In this document: piece by piece, positions 1-9,924 of the stretch
Position numbering within the stretch: position 1 is the stretch's first letter
Layout: every line of letters starts with the position of its first letter
Source of the DNA: Patiria pectinifera
Taxonomy: Eukaryota > Echinodermata > Asteroidea > Valvatida > Asterinidae
Assembly: GCA_029964075.1 (NCBI GenBank)
Contig: CM057145.1
Location: 1,240,001-1,304,000 of the forward strand
Direction of reading: 5' to 3'
Length of the DNA stretch: 64,000 bases
Made by a program: the position numbers and the translations under genes
The notes under the pieces: generated by a model
Databases searched by the model: none
Seen by the model: only the letters and a program-made list of their open reading frames with translations
Told to the model about the DNA's origin: nothing

Positions 1-144
1 CCACTTTTCTTGAAAGTGACAGTATACCAAGTGCCATGATTTTACAGGATGCTTTACACTGTCATTCACTAACAGTCCAGCAAGGTATTTCAAAATGATT
101 TGGTAGTTTTATTTTTTGATGTTTGCAAATGTTGTATTTTTCCT
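1..144 (+). mobile_element. TTAA MITE, right half (truncated by window edge)
   Basis: Matches the right-hand part of the family described at 5251-5765: the CAGTATACCA...CCATGATTTTACAGG block followed by the terminal GTTTGCAAATGTTGTATTTT. It ends in TTTCCT then TTAA at 145-148, 27 bases before the acceptor AG of exon a. Confidence 0.8.
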
Positions 145-175
145 TTAATTCCCCCACCGACTTTTTTCATTGTAG

Positions 176-308
176 CACCTTGGAGCTTTTGGTCCCTTGA
201 AGTTGAAGGAGACTGTCGCCTTACAGAAGCTCAAGAAGCAAGCAGTAATCATCGAGCAGTTACTAGTCCTGGCTGTCACCAGCACACCTATCACAAGGGC
301 TGATGATG
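176..308 (+). CDS. RIPOR-like exon a
   Basis: The acceptor is TTTTTTCATTGTAG and the donor is G|GTAGGT. Read in phase 0 it gives HLGAFGPLKLKETVAL and a lysine-rich helix, then one leftover base (G) that pairs with TG of the next exon. The GPLK-E--AL core is the block that opens the C-terminal domain in RIPOR proteins. A TTAA-flanked MITE end stops only 31 bases upstream of this exon. Confidence 0.75.
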
Positions 309-3300
309 GTAGGTGACAATTGGCCTTATTCTTCAGCGCTTGAGGGCTCCAAAGTTCACCTAGCTGCTGGTCTATTAGCGCCCTGTGCAATAAAAAAAGT
401 GGTCTATTAGGCCAAAAAAAATAGTCTCCGGTTTCTGGTATGCGCGCGCGTCGCCGTAGCCATGCGCGTTGGCAAAATGAAAAAAAAAATTTTTTTTAAT
501 GAAAGATGATGTCTCAAAACCGCCAAACTCACTGGTTTGACTGGAATCCTGCTGCTGCACAATTTTAACATGTTTTTAGATTGGGTTATGGTCAAGAATA
601 AGCTTTATGTGGCCTCTCTGGACTCCCATATATTTGCATTAAGTTTAGTCGGGCACCATTTGCAGTCATCAGCCGACATTTGAAGCAAAAAAAAATCAGG
701 TAAAAAAAAAAGCCGCGTCACCGCACCACTTTTGGGGCAAGCTCCATACCAGAAACCGGAGACTTTTTTATTTTGGCCTTAGTAATCAAGTTCAAATACA
801 GTTGAGTCTCATTATAACAAACTCGTTCGGACCTAGCCAAATTGCTTGTTATATCAGAATTTTGTATTAAGAGAAACATCAGTCCCATTCATTGTGCACA
901 TAAATGCACGGTCGGGACCAAGGCTTTATGTTTGTTATAACCAGAATTTTGTATTAACAGAGTTTGTACCAACGAGAGTCGACTGTAATAAGAGTGTCCA
1001 TGTAATAATAACAGAGTAATGCACCAAAGGCTCAGAATGTAAAAGCCTACACACATCAAGTAAAGTCTCATGATGTCCATGAGCTGAGTTAGCACAGCTC
1101 TAGTCTCTGGTTCGAATCCTGCTCAATTCTGTTAACATGTATTTTATACAGTGTTCCCCGAGTTGAAGCTGAACCCCTTGCTTCTGGAGTTCTGGCAGCA
1201 CTGCGCGGAGAAGGAGGCCCTCTATGTGAACGCTGAGTCGTTCCTGCTTCAGCTGGACGTCAAATTCGGCGCCAAACTGCGGACCAGCCATCCCGACATC
1301 GCTGATGATGGTAAGCCATTGGCCTTTAGGTGGACACAATATGAGGGCGCTGTTTAGTTTTGGGTACAGTTTGTTGTATTTTACCCAAATTTACCGAAAC
1401 TGAATAGCACTCCCCTATAGGTCTCGTTCAAATGACGTCATTTCCTACAGACCATCCACGTGCATCGGCATTTTGACCGTCAACTTGCATAACGCGCATC
1501 GGCTGCGACGTATTTTGAACACATTTCGAGCAACAAGCGCGTATGTTCGGAACATTTTTAACACTGGGCATTGCGTGTTCGATTGTGTAAAATATGCAGT
1601 GGCAGTTCTCCTACAGAGATGGCCATCATTAAGCGAGCCCTGTTGTGTCTGCCAAAACTTAAAAAGGCAAATTTCGATACATCCTTTGTCTCTTTTGTTT
1701 TTTTAGGTGAAAGTAGATCATTTGTCATTTGTGCATTTATATCGTTTGAAGCAAAAAACTGCTCAAAATCTGCAGACGGTGTTGCTTAACAACTAACCTG
1801 ATGAAGTTTGAGCTCTGTGAATGCTGTGTATTCCGACAGAACAATATACTAGGATCTTGATTTCAATTCAAAAGTTGCCGTCTGTCTTTTTTTGTATTGT
1901 GTCCAAAATCAGCATCTGGAACACCTTCTCATTCAGCCGATTGCAGCTACGCAATGTCACACATTGAACCGACGAATGATTGCAACCGCGTGCGTGTGTG
2001 TGCCGTGTCAATGCTTGCACGCACCCATTTGTGGATTGGCTCAATTACAAACCAACTTACCAACAGAATTTTCAAACCTGCGTTACTTGACTGGTCTTTG
2101 GAAAATGGCCTTCTATTATTTTCTTCAAATTGACAGTGTGCCAGACAGAATAATTTCACAGGGCGTTTATTGCCAGTACTATCTTTAAACCCAGTATTAA
2201 AGCTTTCAACAATAATTTTGTCAGTTACTTTTTGGATGGCTGCAAATGATCTACTCTACCTTTAATGCATTAGCTGTTAATTTTAAAATGAGCAGCATTA
2301 TGAAAATGTATAAGGAAGAAGATGCCCAATCAGTACTAACTGAAATTTCCAAAAATGTGTCACTTGACTCATCTTTAGAAATGACCTTCTTGTATTGTTT
2401 TCCTCAAAATGACAGCATGCCAGAAGGAATAATTTCACAGGGAGTTTAGTGCCATTACTATCTTTAAACTATGAGGCGCTGCCAGTAAATACATCACTGT
2501 CGGCAATGCATCCAAGGATCCTTCCCATTTGTCCCTCCCAACTTTCTCCTCTTCGTTGACAGAACCTTGTGCATTGAGTCCTCTAACTTTTAACTTGACT
2601 TATTTTTATTGCAGTGTTCCAAAGCCTGTGCAATAGAATCATTGAGAGACCGGTAGACCTGTATCATCCGAAGACCATCATTAGTCTCTTCCAGTACATT
2701 GGGTTCTTTGCCACCGACGACCGGAAGAACCCGGAAAAGTTCATCAACGACCTCACCAAAGATTGTAAGTAATAACAATAATAATAATAACGGAGTCTTA
2801 TATAGCGCACGTATCTACCAACAATTAGGTACTCAAGGCGCTGGAAATTATGTGAATTATTAAAGAAAGGTAAATAAAGTTTATGAGAAATATGAGACCC
2901 ATTATGTAGCACCTTATAATGATTTACAAGGCGCTGCGGCGCACATTGCAGCCACTGCCAGAAACACCGGGGCAAACCCCTTCTCTTAGCGATAAGTGTT
3001 ACTGGGTTCTTTAACGTGCATTACACAACACACGGGACCTACGGCTTTACGTCCCATCTGAAGGACGTAGCAATAATGGTAAAGTGCCTTGCTCAAGAGC
3101 ACAAGCACCATGTTCCCACGGTCAGGATTCGAACCCATGCACCACGGCACACAAGTCGAACACCGTAACCATTGGACCACAGCCTCCTTAATAAAAGACT
3201 TATCAGGTGATGTTTTCCTGTTGGTGTTTAGGTTTGGTACTTGTCCAAGAAACTCGTAGAATCTGTCCTGGAGCTTTTCTTAAACCTGTCTTTGATTTTG

Positions 3301-6300
3301 TTAGCTAATGTTTTCTGGAAATTCCTGGAATCTATCCTGGGAAAACTTTTGGAATCTGTCCAGGAAACATTTGGAATCTGTCCTGAAATCTCCTGGAATC
3401 TTATAGAAACCACTGTAATCTGTCCTGAAAATCCAAGAATTTGAAACATGTTAAGAAAAAATTATTGACTTTTTTTCTCCCTGTTCAGCCAAGTTTTGGA
3501 AGTTGAATTAAAACATGTCCTTTAAGGTCCTAGGTTTTATTATTGGTGAGTCCTGACCAGTCAGATCTGTCCTAGAAAATACAGGAATTTTGGAGCTGGC
3601 TCATAAATTCTGGAACTTGTGACGACTATATCCGGTTACACTTTTTTGTGTCGCCTAAAAGAGGTTTTGGGAGACACTGACCAGTCCTAAATTCTGTATT
3701 ACTGTATGACCCTATGGCCGTGTGTATGTTAAAGTTTTGGTTTATTTTTTTGAAAAAAATGTATAACTTCTACATGTTTTCATGGATTTTGATGAAACTT
3801 GGATACAGTGACCCTTGGGTGGGAAGACACAATTCTACATCGGATTACTGAGGTCAAAGGTCATGTAGGGGTCATTAGAGGTCATTGTTCAAATATATGC
3901 TTCAAATATTTCGTTGTCTACAGAATTTGATGGATTTGAATGTAACTTGGACGGAATGATCCTTGCTGGGGGTTCATCACAAGTCTAATGAAATTGGAGG
4001 TCAAAGGTCATCTAGGGGTCGTTTGAGGTGGTTTTTTAAAAATGCACAAAATTTGACTTTAGTTAACACAAAACATATGGGGATCGACCGTGGGGAAAAG
4101 GTGACACATGCGATTCGCGGATATCTTGTTTACTATTCTTTTTGGTTTGATTTGACAGTCGAGTTGACGGCCAGTTTGGAGCCCAGCAACCCTGAACTTC
4201 TAAAAGTTATGAAGAAGCTTCCGAAAGGGTCGCTACTGTCCACCGGCAACCTGCGCGCCCTGGGGTTACTGCTGCTAGAGGACCGTGCCACTATACAGAC
4301 GGGGGTCAGGGTATACTTGGAGTCCCTCGGAGGGGATGAAAAACTGAGGAAAAAGGTGGGTGTATCTTCTTTTGTGTATTTGTTAAACTTTGGGACTACA
4401 GGTCCTCAATGTGTAAAAGGAACAGGTACTTTGGAGCGTTTTTTTAGCTATGAAATTGTGAGGCGTTTTGGCAAAATGAGACAGAACTGGGCAGAGATCG
4501 AAATAAGGGTTTGCGGGTATTAGGAAAGAGAATACAATTCTCCGTACAATAATAATAATAATAATAATTACCCAGGATTGGACATTTGGGAGGCATCCCC
4601 ATAGACTGGGGCACACAATTTTTCAAGCTTAAATGTGCCCTAACCCAATATTCCTGTGTCCTTTTTCCACGAATTTTGGTATGTTTACTAATTAGACCAC
4701 AGGCAACAAATATAACCTAAGTGCGACAATAAAATTGTGCCTCTAAAGGGGGGCTGTGACATTAGGGAGACATGAAAATGTCTCCCCAATGACCGATGTC
4801 TCCCACCGTTCGAAGAAATTACGATACCGTGTCTCCTTAATGGTACATTTAGTCGTATGATATTAATAATAATAATAACAGCAGGCATGTATATAGTGCT
4901 TTTACGCCGCAACGGGGTATCAAAGCGCTTTACAATTATTATTTTCCCTGTTTCAACTGGCAAACACACACCTGAAACCTTCACAGCTCCCTGGGGAGTA
5001 AACAGCTCGATGCTGCCTGTTAGGCGCAAGGAAGCTAAATCAACCACATAACCATCTCTGTTGCACTTCAGTAGGACATTCTGTTGACAAGTTATGGCTG
5101 TTTAAAGTTTGCATTTATCGACATTTCAAAAAAGTAAAAATACCGAGGTAAAGGCCATTAAAGTTTTGAGGTTTTGAAACGAAAATGAAAGATGCCAGTT
5201 GTTTTTTCTTAAAAACTTTTTTATTTGACATATTTGTTCTCTATCTTTAAAGGGAATATACATCATTTGCTTTTGCTATAATTTTCAGAAATGGATGGAA
5301 TTGGGGGGTTGGAAATATATAGCAAATATAGTTACACTGACTTTTTTGAGGTTTTGGGTTCGAAAATGCTATAAAAACCAAGAAAAACAATCATTTTCCT
5401 GTAGTCTGGTTCCCTGACTCCATTTAAGAAGAAACAGAGCAGTTTACATATATTGGGGAATTGTAAGGTCAGGGAACCAGTCTAGCTGGCTTGTACCCGT
5501 TCATAGGTGTGTAATCGATTGCAAACAAGTGCGATGGTCAACTGGGGCCAGTATTTGAAAAAAAAGCCAGCTTTTTCCAACGCTGATCGGCCGATCAGCG
5601 TTGGAAATTGATACAAAAATACCACTTTTCTTGAAAATGACAGTATACCAGGTGCCATGATTTTACAGGATGCTTTACACTGTCATTCACTAACAGTCCA
5701 GCAAGATATTTCAAAACGATTTGGTAGTTTTATTTTTTGATGTTTGCAAATGTTGTATTTTCCCTTTAACATAATATGTGGTAGACATATCAAAGATAAC
5801 AAATATGAATACATCTGAAAAGGAGGAGGTGTTCTACAACTCAAGTCAGATTTCTCATTTTCATGTGTCATTTTAATCAGGCTGTCAATGTGTATTTGGA
5901 GTGCTTAGAGGAGAGAGATTTGTCGTTACGTCAGGCCGGGTGTGCTGCAATCGCTGCTTTGAAGGTAAACTGAAACTCAAAAATCTTTTGTTATTTTGGA
6001 TGGAGGTTTGTGGCCTAATGTAAGAGCAAACGGCTTGTCAGTTAGTGGGAAAAGCAGAATTAAACAGTCTGTAACTCGAGGTTCACCTCGAGGTTTTATG
6101 AGGTTTAACAGGGTTTTGTGGGGTACCTCAGGGTAAAACCTCACATTGTGCCCCTAGTTTAATTTTGCATTCTTCCCCTAGCAACTCTTCTCAAAACGAA
6201 ACTAACTATTCCTCAGATGATAAAGCATGGTTTTTTTGGTAATTTTTATTGTCAATTAATCAATACAAAATTGAGTTTTCATTTTTTAGAATTGACAGGC

Positions 6301-9300
6301 GCCCCTTGAACAATTATTTTTTATTATTGACCCTTGAACAAAGACATTGACAAACTGGGGATCCGCCAACATAGACTAGATAGCTCAGTTGGTAGAGCAC
6401 CGGAACGGTAATCCGGAGGTCGCAGGTTCAAACCCCGCTCCAGTCAATTTCCTTGTTCAACTTTCAAAATTTAAAAAGTTGTGTTAAGGCCAAAAAAAAA
6501 ACATTCGGTCTCTGGTCAGACCAAAGTTCCGGAATTGACGCGGCCACGCGGCTTTTTTTTTTCTTTTTTTCTTCAAGCTTGGATTGTACAGACAAGGTGG
6601 GGTACTATTTTGCTTTTTTGGTGTCCTCATGTACATTGGTGTCCTCCATAATTTGCCTGGGTGCTTTCGATCATTTGCCTTGGTGCAATTTCCCATTCCT
6701 TGGTGCTCTTTGGTAAAAAAAAATTGAGGAGGTGCGGAAATAGAGGGCGCTGTTGGAGCTACCGCGGAACATTTTGAAGAAAAAAAAGATCGACGCGCAT
6801 GCTTAAAATCGACGCGCGCGCTGACCGGAGACCGACGTTTTTTTTTTTTTTGGCCTAACATCCGCATTTTTTTTCAATTATGTGATACACATTTTCTGAT
6901 CTGGAAATGAGTATCTCTCATTTGTGGTCAGGTATTTGAGGTTCATCCCAAACTAAGTGTAAGATTGTTAACCCTAACCCTCCAGGGCATTTTGGCTAGA
7001 AACCCTGACAAACGTAGCAACATGCAACACTTGTCAAAATGACAAGCCTGCTTAATGTAGCAAGATCCATCTGGTCAAAAGTCTCCAGGCCACACTGCCT
7101 CAGAGTCTGTGGTCACCAACTGCAGCAGGATACAACTGTGACATTGTTTAATGGGACTAGCTCTCATTGTCTCGGAATTGGCCGTTTATGCACTGGTGTT
7201 GATAGCTGAATGCATCAAAAGTGCTTCTTTAACCATGGTTTTCCTTTCGTCATCAGGCCAGGGAGGCTTTGGATCAGCTGTTATACCTCCTGCGATGTGA
7301 CATGGACGATGTCAAATCCACGGCCAAGGAAGCACTTATGGCGTTCGGTAAGACCAAAATAATGTACAAATACAACATAGATTGGTATATGGTATATATG
7401 GTATATTTTATTCACATTGTAACCCGACGGTCAAATTGCATGATAATTTACAATATTAAAAACATCAAAATCACAGTAAACATGAATTAAACAAATTAAG
7501 AAAAACCCATATAGGTTGGTTGAGAATCTAGAAAAATAAAATTAGTACATTACACATACCTGTAGATTTGCAGGGGAAGTAGATCAAATATACTGGTCCT
7601 AAGGTGCTGACTGATTTGAATACCTCCTGACACCAAGCATAGGGAGGTAGTGTACATTGTTGTAGTACTTGTACTCGAGTATATTTTTGTGGTATTCGTA
7701 CTCGTACTTGTACTTGTACTCATGCAAATGTTCTCATACTCGTTCTCGTCAACCAAGAAAAAAAAAATTACCTAAACTTGTTCTTGTACTCGTACTCGTG
7801 ACAAAAGTACTCTAACTCGTACTCTTGCAAATGTTCTCCTGCAAGAGTTTCAACAAATTTGTAGCGGAACTTGCAGGAAAAGAACCGGTTTTCTACTGGA
7901 GGTTTCTGCGTTTGTCTAATGCCTAATTTGACGGCAAAAGCCCATGAAATTTTGATAAACACATGACACATTGAAATTTGGAACGTACTTGTACTTGTAT
8001 TCATACTCGTTCTCGAATTCGGGTACATTTTTTGTAATTCGTAATCGTACTAATTTTTTCTAACTCATGGGAATAAATAAGTCTCTGTAATGATGACATC
8101 ACACTTTGTTTAAACATGTGCTTTCTAATGGGAGCCTAGTGGGGGCAACAGTTTCAAAGCACTATAGAAAAGCACACACAAGCAGAGTGCGACGTCATCA
8201 GTTCAGAGGCTTATTGCCACGTACTCAAGACCTCGAGATTCTGACCCTTCGGCCGGCGCCTTCCGTAACCGGTTGTTGTATTACAAAAACATGTCAGCCA
8301 AATGGACCTATCGACAGCTTAGTCCACATTTCTGATAAAATGTCACAATTTGTAAAGCCGACTCAATTGGCTGGCGCCGGGGGTCGAATAAAGTTTGCAT
8401 TGCTCACATACCGTCACCGGTTTCAATAAAGTTTGCATTGCTCACATATCGTCACCGGTTTCACGAAGGGACGGGCATGTGGATTTTGAAGAAAAACCGT
8501 TTTCAAGATAATCGCAAGAGAAGTTTTCTGTTTTTAAAACTGCAAAAACTACTACTTTGCAACGACTTTATGCAATAAGGAAACCATGACGTAATTCTTG
8601 GATAGGTAAACTTGAATTTGAACCCATTAATTATAATTAATAAAGTGGTTAATAAGCCAAAAATAATTATTAAAGATGTCCGTCCCTTCGTGAAATCGAA
8701 AATCTCACTGTTTCACATTTACGCCCTTCTTGTTTAATGTGCTTTTCCATAGGGAAGGGCGCGCGTGTTCGATTACGCGCGCACAGCTGAGAATGTAACA
8801 AAGATGGCAGTCCCTTCGTGAAATCGAAAATCTCCTGTTGACCTACTTTTACGCCTCTCCGTGCAATACGTTTTGTACGTGTTCAAGGGGCAGGCATGTT
8901 CGCGTCTCTTCGTGAAATCGCAAAATGCAGTTATCGAGATGCCTGCCCCTGGCGTCATTAATGTTATTCAGGATTTAATGATGGTTTGCTTATGGAAACA
9001 TGTCAGAATGCTTGAGTACCATGTTTTAAAGCAAAATGGTGAAAAAACTCGAAATTGATTTTTTTTTCAATTTTGACATGCCCGTCCCTTCGTGAAACCG
9101 GTGACGATATATCAGAGGGCTTCTTTGGACAACGGGTGACACTCAGACTAAACACCATGCAGAAGGTCACACAAAATCAAATGTTAATCTTTTTTTTTGG
9201 TTGCCAGGTGAGGAAGGCAAACAAGCCTATGAGCAGATATCCTACACACCCTACGGCCAGTACAACCATGACTACTCAGAAATTGACGTCCCTCTAATGA

Positions 9301-9314
9301 CAACGGAACTGTAG
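176..9314 (+). CDS. RIPOR/FAM65-like gene, last seven exons (spliced, 5' end outside window)
   Basis: Seven exons (176-308, 1152-1310, 2615-2764, 4159-4355, 5881-5964, 7257-7347, 9208-9314) join with matching phases into 306 residues plus a TAG stop. All have AG acceptors and GT donors. The translation opens with HLGAFGPLKLKE and a basic helix, passes through a segment containing EFWQHCAEKEALYVNAESFL, and ends in HEAT/armadillo-like helices (RALGLLLLED, LRQAGCAAIAALK, KSTAKEALMAFG, GEEGKQAYEQI). From family knowledge this order matches the C-terminal half of RIPOR1-3 (FAM65), cytoplasmic proteins that bind Rho GTPases and influence polarity, adhesion and migration. The N-terminal Rho-binding part is not in the window. 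RIPOR-like is my reading from remembered family sequence; the paralogue cannot be assigned. Confidence 0.78.
409..778. mobile_element. GC-rich-core MITE with GGCCAAAAAAA termini
   Basis: Terminal inverted repeats read GGCCAAAAAA...GTCTCCGGTTTCTGGTATG on the left and the reverse complement on the right (ending TTTTTTATTTTGGCC). The core includes CGCGCGCG and a stretch reading CATGCGCGTTGGC. An opposite-orientation copy is at 46638-47009 and a diverged relative at 6486-6858. TTA-like flanks are present. Superfamily not assigned. Confidence 0.8.
799..985. mobile_element. pogo/Tc1-like MITE with TA target duplication
   Basis: The element is bounded by TA at 797-798 and 986-987. Ends read CAGTTGAGTCTC and GAGAGTCGACTG, the CAGT...ACTG termini typical of pogo/Tigger-type non-autonomous elements. 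Two internal copies of CAGAATTTTGTATTAA lie within it. Confidence 0.6.
1152..1310 (+). CDS. RIPOR-like exon b
   Basis: 159 bases between TTTATACAG and GTAAGC. It starts with TG, completing a valine codon, and ends with a single G. It encodes VFPELKLNPLLLEFWQHCAE, then residues including LYVNAESFLLQLDVKFGAKL. Codon use is GC-rich compared with its surroundings, as expected of real coding sequence. The W-x-x-C-x-E-K-E-A-L-x-V motif fits the RIPOR C-terminal region. Confidence 0.78.
1706..2264 (+). mobile_element. About 0.5-kb MITE (CATCATTTG/CAAATGATG termini), diverged copy
   Basis: Starts with GAAAGTAGATCATTTG and ends CAAATGATCTACTCTACCTTT before TTAA-like sequence, so the ends are inverted repeats. 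The interior shares TTTGAAGCAA, CTGATGAAGTTT, a CAACCGCG...GTGTG GC-rich core and AATAATTTCACAGG with copies at 32228-32742, 40168-40684 and 59363-59880. Confidence 0.7.
2615..2764 (+). CDS. RIPOR-like exon c
   Basis: 150 bases from TTTTTATTGCAG to GATT|GTAAGT. It encodes VFQSLCNRIIERPVDLYHPK, then a segment including ISLFQYIGFF and a charged helix ending NDLTKD. The last T completes a phenylalanine codon with TC of the next exon. A SINE poly(TTA) tail begins about ten bases after the donor. Confidence 0.78.
2776..3186 (-). mobile_element. Full-length tRNA-derived SINE
   Basis: Read on the minus strand it has a tRNA-like head (about 3110-3184, with a GGTTCGAATCC B-box), a body containing CTTGAGCAAGGCACTTTACC and GATGGGACGTAAAGCC, a tail segment GTGCGCTATATAAGACTCC, and a (TTA)n run as its 3' end at 2776-2798. 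This layout (tRNA promoter, conserved body, LINE-like tail, microsatellite end) is that of a SINE. A second partial copy is at 48690-48920. It lies about ten bases after the donor of RIPOR exon c. Confidence 0.75.
3238..3440. repeat. Degenerate TCCTGGAATCTG tandem repeat
   Basis: At least seven imperfect units of the type GGAATCTGTCC, spaced about 20-30 bases apart, occupy this part of the intron. The short open frames over it reflect the repeat and not a gene. Confidence 0.65.
3700..4125. repeat. Dispersed-type repeat with two GGTCAAAGGTCA units
   Basis: Two related segments (about 3780-3900 and 3925-4030) each contain TTTGATG/AACTTGGA and then AGGTCAAAGGTCA followed by (A/C)TAGGGGTC. The rest resembles a repeat unit and not coding sequence, even though a 186-codon frame runs across it into exon d. 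Confidence 0.55.
4159..4355 (+). CDS. RIPOR-like exon d
   Basis: 197 bases from TTTGATTTGACAG to AAG|GTGGGT, ending in phase 0. It encodes FELTASLEPSNPELLKVMKK, then residues including LRALGLLLLEDRATIQTGV and a final charged GGDEKLRKK. The alternating leucine/basic pattern is HEAT-like. The reading frame stays open into the following intron by chance; the GTGGGT donor and the phase match to exon e define the exon. Confidence 0.78.
4545..4860. mobile_element. MITE-like repeat GGATTGGACATTTGGGAG
   Basis: Shares its whole length with 54585-54890: GGATTGGACATTTGGGA, ATGTGCCCTAACC, TTTTTCCACGAATTT and GACCGATGTCTCCCA. Both copies adjoin AATAAT runs. Family unknown. Confidence 0.65.
4861..5050. 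repeat. SINE/LINE 3'-tail fragment
   Basis: An AATAATAATAA run is followed by GCATGTATATAGTGCTTTTA and CAAAGCGCTTTACAA, a pattern common to the 3' ends of CR1/L2-type retroposons and SINEs. Only a fragment is present. Confidence 0.45.
5251..5765 (+). mobile_element. TTAA MITE, full-length reference copy (about 515 bp)
   Basis: Flanked by TTAA at 5247-5250 and 5766-5769. Terminal inverted repeats are AGGGAATATACATCATTTGC and its counterpart ending TTTTCCCT. Inside are a TGGTTCCCTGAC...GTCAGGGAACCA inverted pair and a long palindrome around CGCTGATCGGCCGATCAGCG. TTAA target sites suggest a piggyBac-type mobiliser; no transposase is encoded. It sits in the intron before exon e. Confidence 0.88.
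5881..5964 (+). CDS. RIPOR-like exon e
   Basis: 84 bases from TCATTTTAATCAG to AAG|GTAAAC, phase 0 at both ends. It encodes AVNVYLECLEERDLSLRQAG followed by CAAIAALK, a typical second helix pair of a HEAT repeat. It is too short to stand out as an open reading frame and was found from its phase and protein similarity to its neighbours. Confidence 0.75.
6329..6470 (+). mobile_element. tRNA-Thr-like SINE/short element
   Basis: The sequence from CCTTGAACAAAGACATTGAC to CTTGTTCAAC recurs at 47403-47535, with partial relatives at 31240-31340 and 49060-49155. It contains the tRNA-like unit described at 6374-6446 and inverted TTGAACAAAG/CTTGTTCAA ends. Confidence 0.65.
6374..6446 (+). tRNA. tRNA-like cloverleaf, GGT anticodon position, probably SINE-borne
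   Basis: GACTAGA can pair with TCCAGTC (six of seven acceptor pairs), the D arm is GCTC...GAGC, the anticodon stem CCGGA/TCCGG is perfect with loop ACGGTAA, and the T loop is TTCAAAC. The loop would read GGT (threonine), but C replaces the usual T before the anticodon and one T-stem pair is mismatched. Because 45 bases of flank recur with other copies, I think it is a retroposed tRNA relative and not a working gene. Confidence 0.4.
6486..6858. mobile_element. Diverged GGCCAAAAAA MITE
   Basis: Ends are GGCCAAAAAAAAAACATTCGG followed by TCTCTGGTCAG, and the matching CTGACCGGAGACCGACG...TTTTTTGGCC. It has the same plan as 409-778: A-rich tips, a GTCTC(C)GGT motif and a CG-rich core. Confidence 0.7.
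7257..7347 (+). CDS. RIPOR-like exon f
   Basis: 91 bases from TTTCGTCATCAG to TTCG|GTAAGA. It encodes AREALDQLLYLLRCDMDDVK followed by STAKEALMAF. The final G joins GT of the last exon to make the glycine of GEEGK. The pattern of a short helix, D-D-V-K and then A-x-E-A-L-x-x-F-G is shared with the C-terminal HEAT repeats of RIPOR proteins. Confidence 0.78.
7655..8050 (-). repeat. GAGTAC-type simple-sequence array
   Basis: Irregular runs of ACTCGTACTTGTACTCG (GAGTACGAGTAC on the other strand) in three patches (7660-7750, 7775-7840, 7985-8050). The same motif forms the arrays at 17.6-18.2 and 23.8-24.4 kb. Confidence 0.75.
8365..8462. repeat. 48-bp tandem duplication
   Basis: AATAAAGTTTGCATTGCTCACATA-CGTCACCGGTTTCA is present twice head to tail. 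The second copy runs into the terminal repeat of the element at 8447-9110. Confidence 0.7.
8447..9110. mobile_element. TIR element with repeated CCCTTCGTGAAA motif
   Basis: Left end ATCGTCACCGGTTTCACGAA, continuing GGGACGGGCATG, is matched by CATGCCCGTCCCTTCGTGAA, continuing ACCGGTGACGAT, at the right. Further internal copies of CCCTTCGTGAAATCG lie near 8691, 8813 and 8908. The element lies in the last intron of the RIPOR-like gene. Confidence 0.75.
9208..9314 (+). CDS. RIPOR-like last exon with stop codon
   Basis: Begins after TTGGTTGCCAG and encodes GEEGKQAYEQISYTPYGQYN, then a short acidic/aromatic tail ending MTTEL and a TAG stop at 9312-9314. The GEEG-x-A-Y motif closes the last HEAT-like repeat in RIPOR proteins. 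The tail after it is not one I recognise. No further donor is needed because the frame closes here. Confidence 0.78.
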
Positions 9315-9413
9315 CCAAGTGCTCACGTCAGCTAAGTAAATAACACTGCTGCTGTTCCATGGATATACCTCAATTAGGAAGAGTTTTTTTTTTCTTAATC
9401 AACATTATGTTAA

Positions 9414-9924
9414 AGGTAATATACAACATTTGCAAACGTCACAAAACAAAACTACCAAATTAGTATGAAATGCCTTACTTGACTGTAAGTGAATAATAGT
9501 CTCAAGCATCCTGTGAAATCATGGCACCTGGTTTACTGTCATTTCCGAGAAAAGTGGAAATTTTATATCGATTTCCAACGATGGTCGGCAACAAAACTGA
9601 CTTTGTTTTCAAAATACTGCCCCCAGTTTTCCAAATTTAGTTAGTCCGCATTTTGTTGGCAATCGGTTATACATCCATGAAGGGTTGCAAGCCAGCTACT
9701 CTGGTTCCCTGACCTGACAATGCCCTGACATCTGGAAATTGCCCTGTTTTGTCTGAAGTAGGGTCAGGGAGCCAGACTACAAGAACAGCATTTCTTGGTT
9801 TTTTTCAGCATTTATGAAAACAAAATTAGAAACAGGTAAGCGAAACAATATTTGCAATAAAATACTAACCCCAAATCCATCAATTTCTTAAAATTACAAC
9901 TAAAGCAAATGTTGTATAGAACCT
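9414..9924 (-). mobile_element. TTAA MITE copy in the presumed 3' UTR
   Basis: TTAA at 9410-9413 and 9925-9928 bounds it. The orientation is opposite to 5251-5765. It keeps GCAAACGTC near the left end, CCATGATTTC-type sequence, the CTGGTTCCCTGACC/GTCAGGGAGCCAGAC pair and GCAAATGTTGTATA at the right. Confidence 0.82.

Noticed and set aside
3963..4523. 186-codon open frame on the plus strand
   Set aside because: Only 4159-4355 is coding; the frame runs by chance from a dispersed repeat through RIPOR exon d into the next intron, and the acceptor and donor phases match the neighbouring exons.
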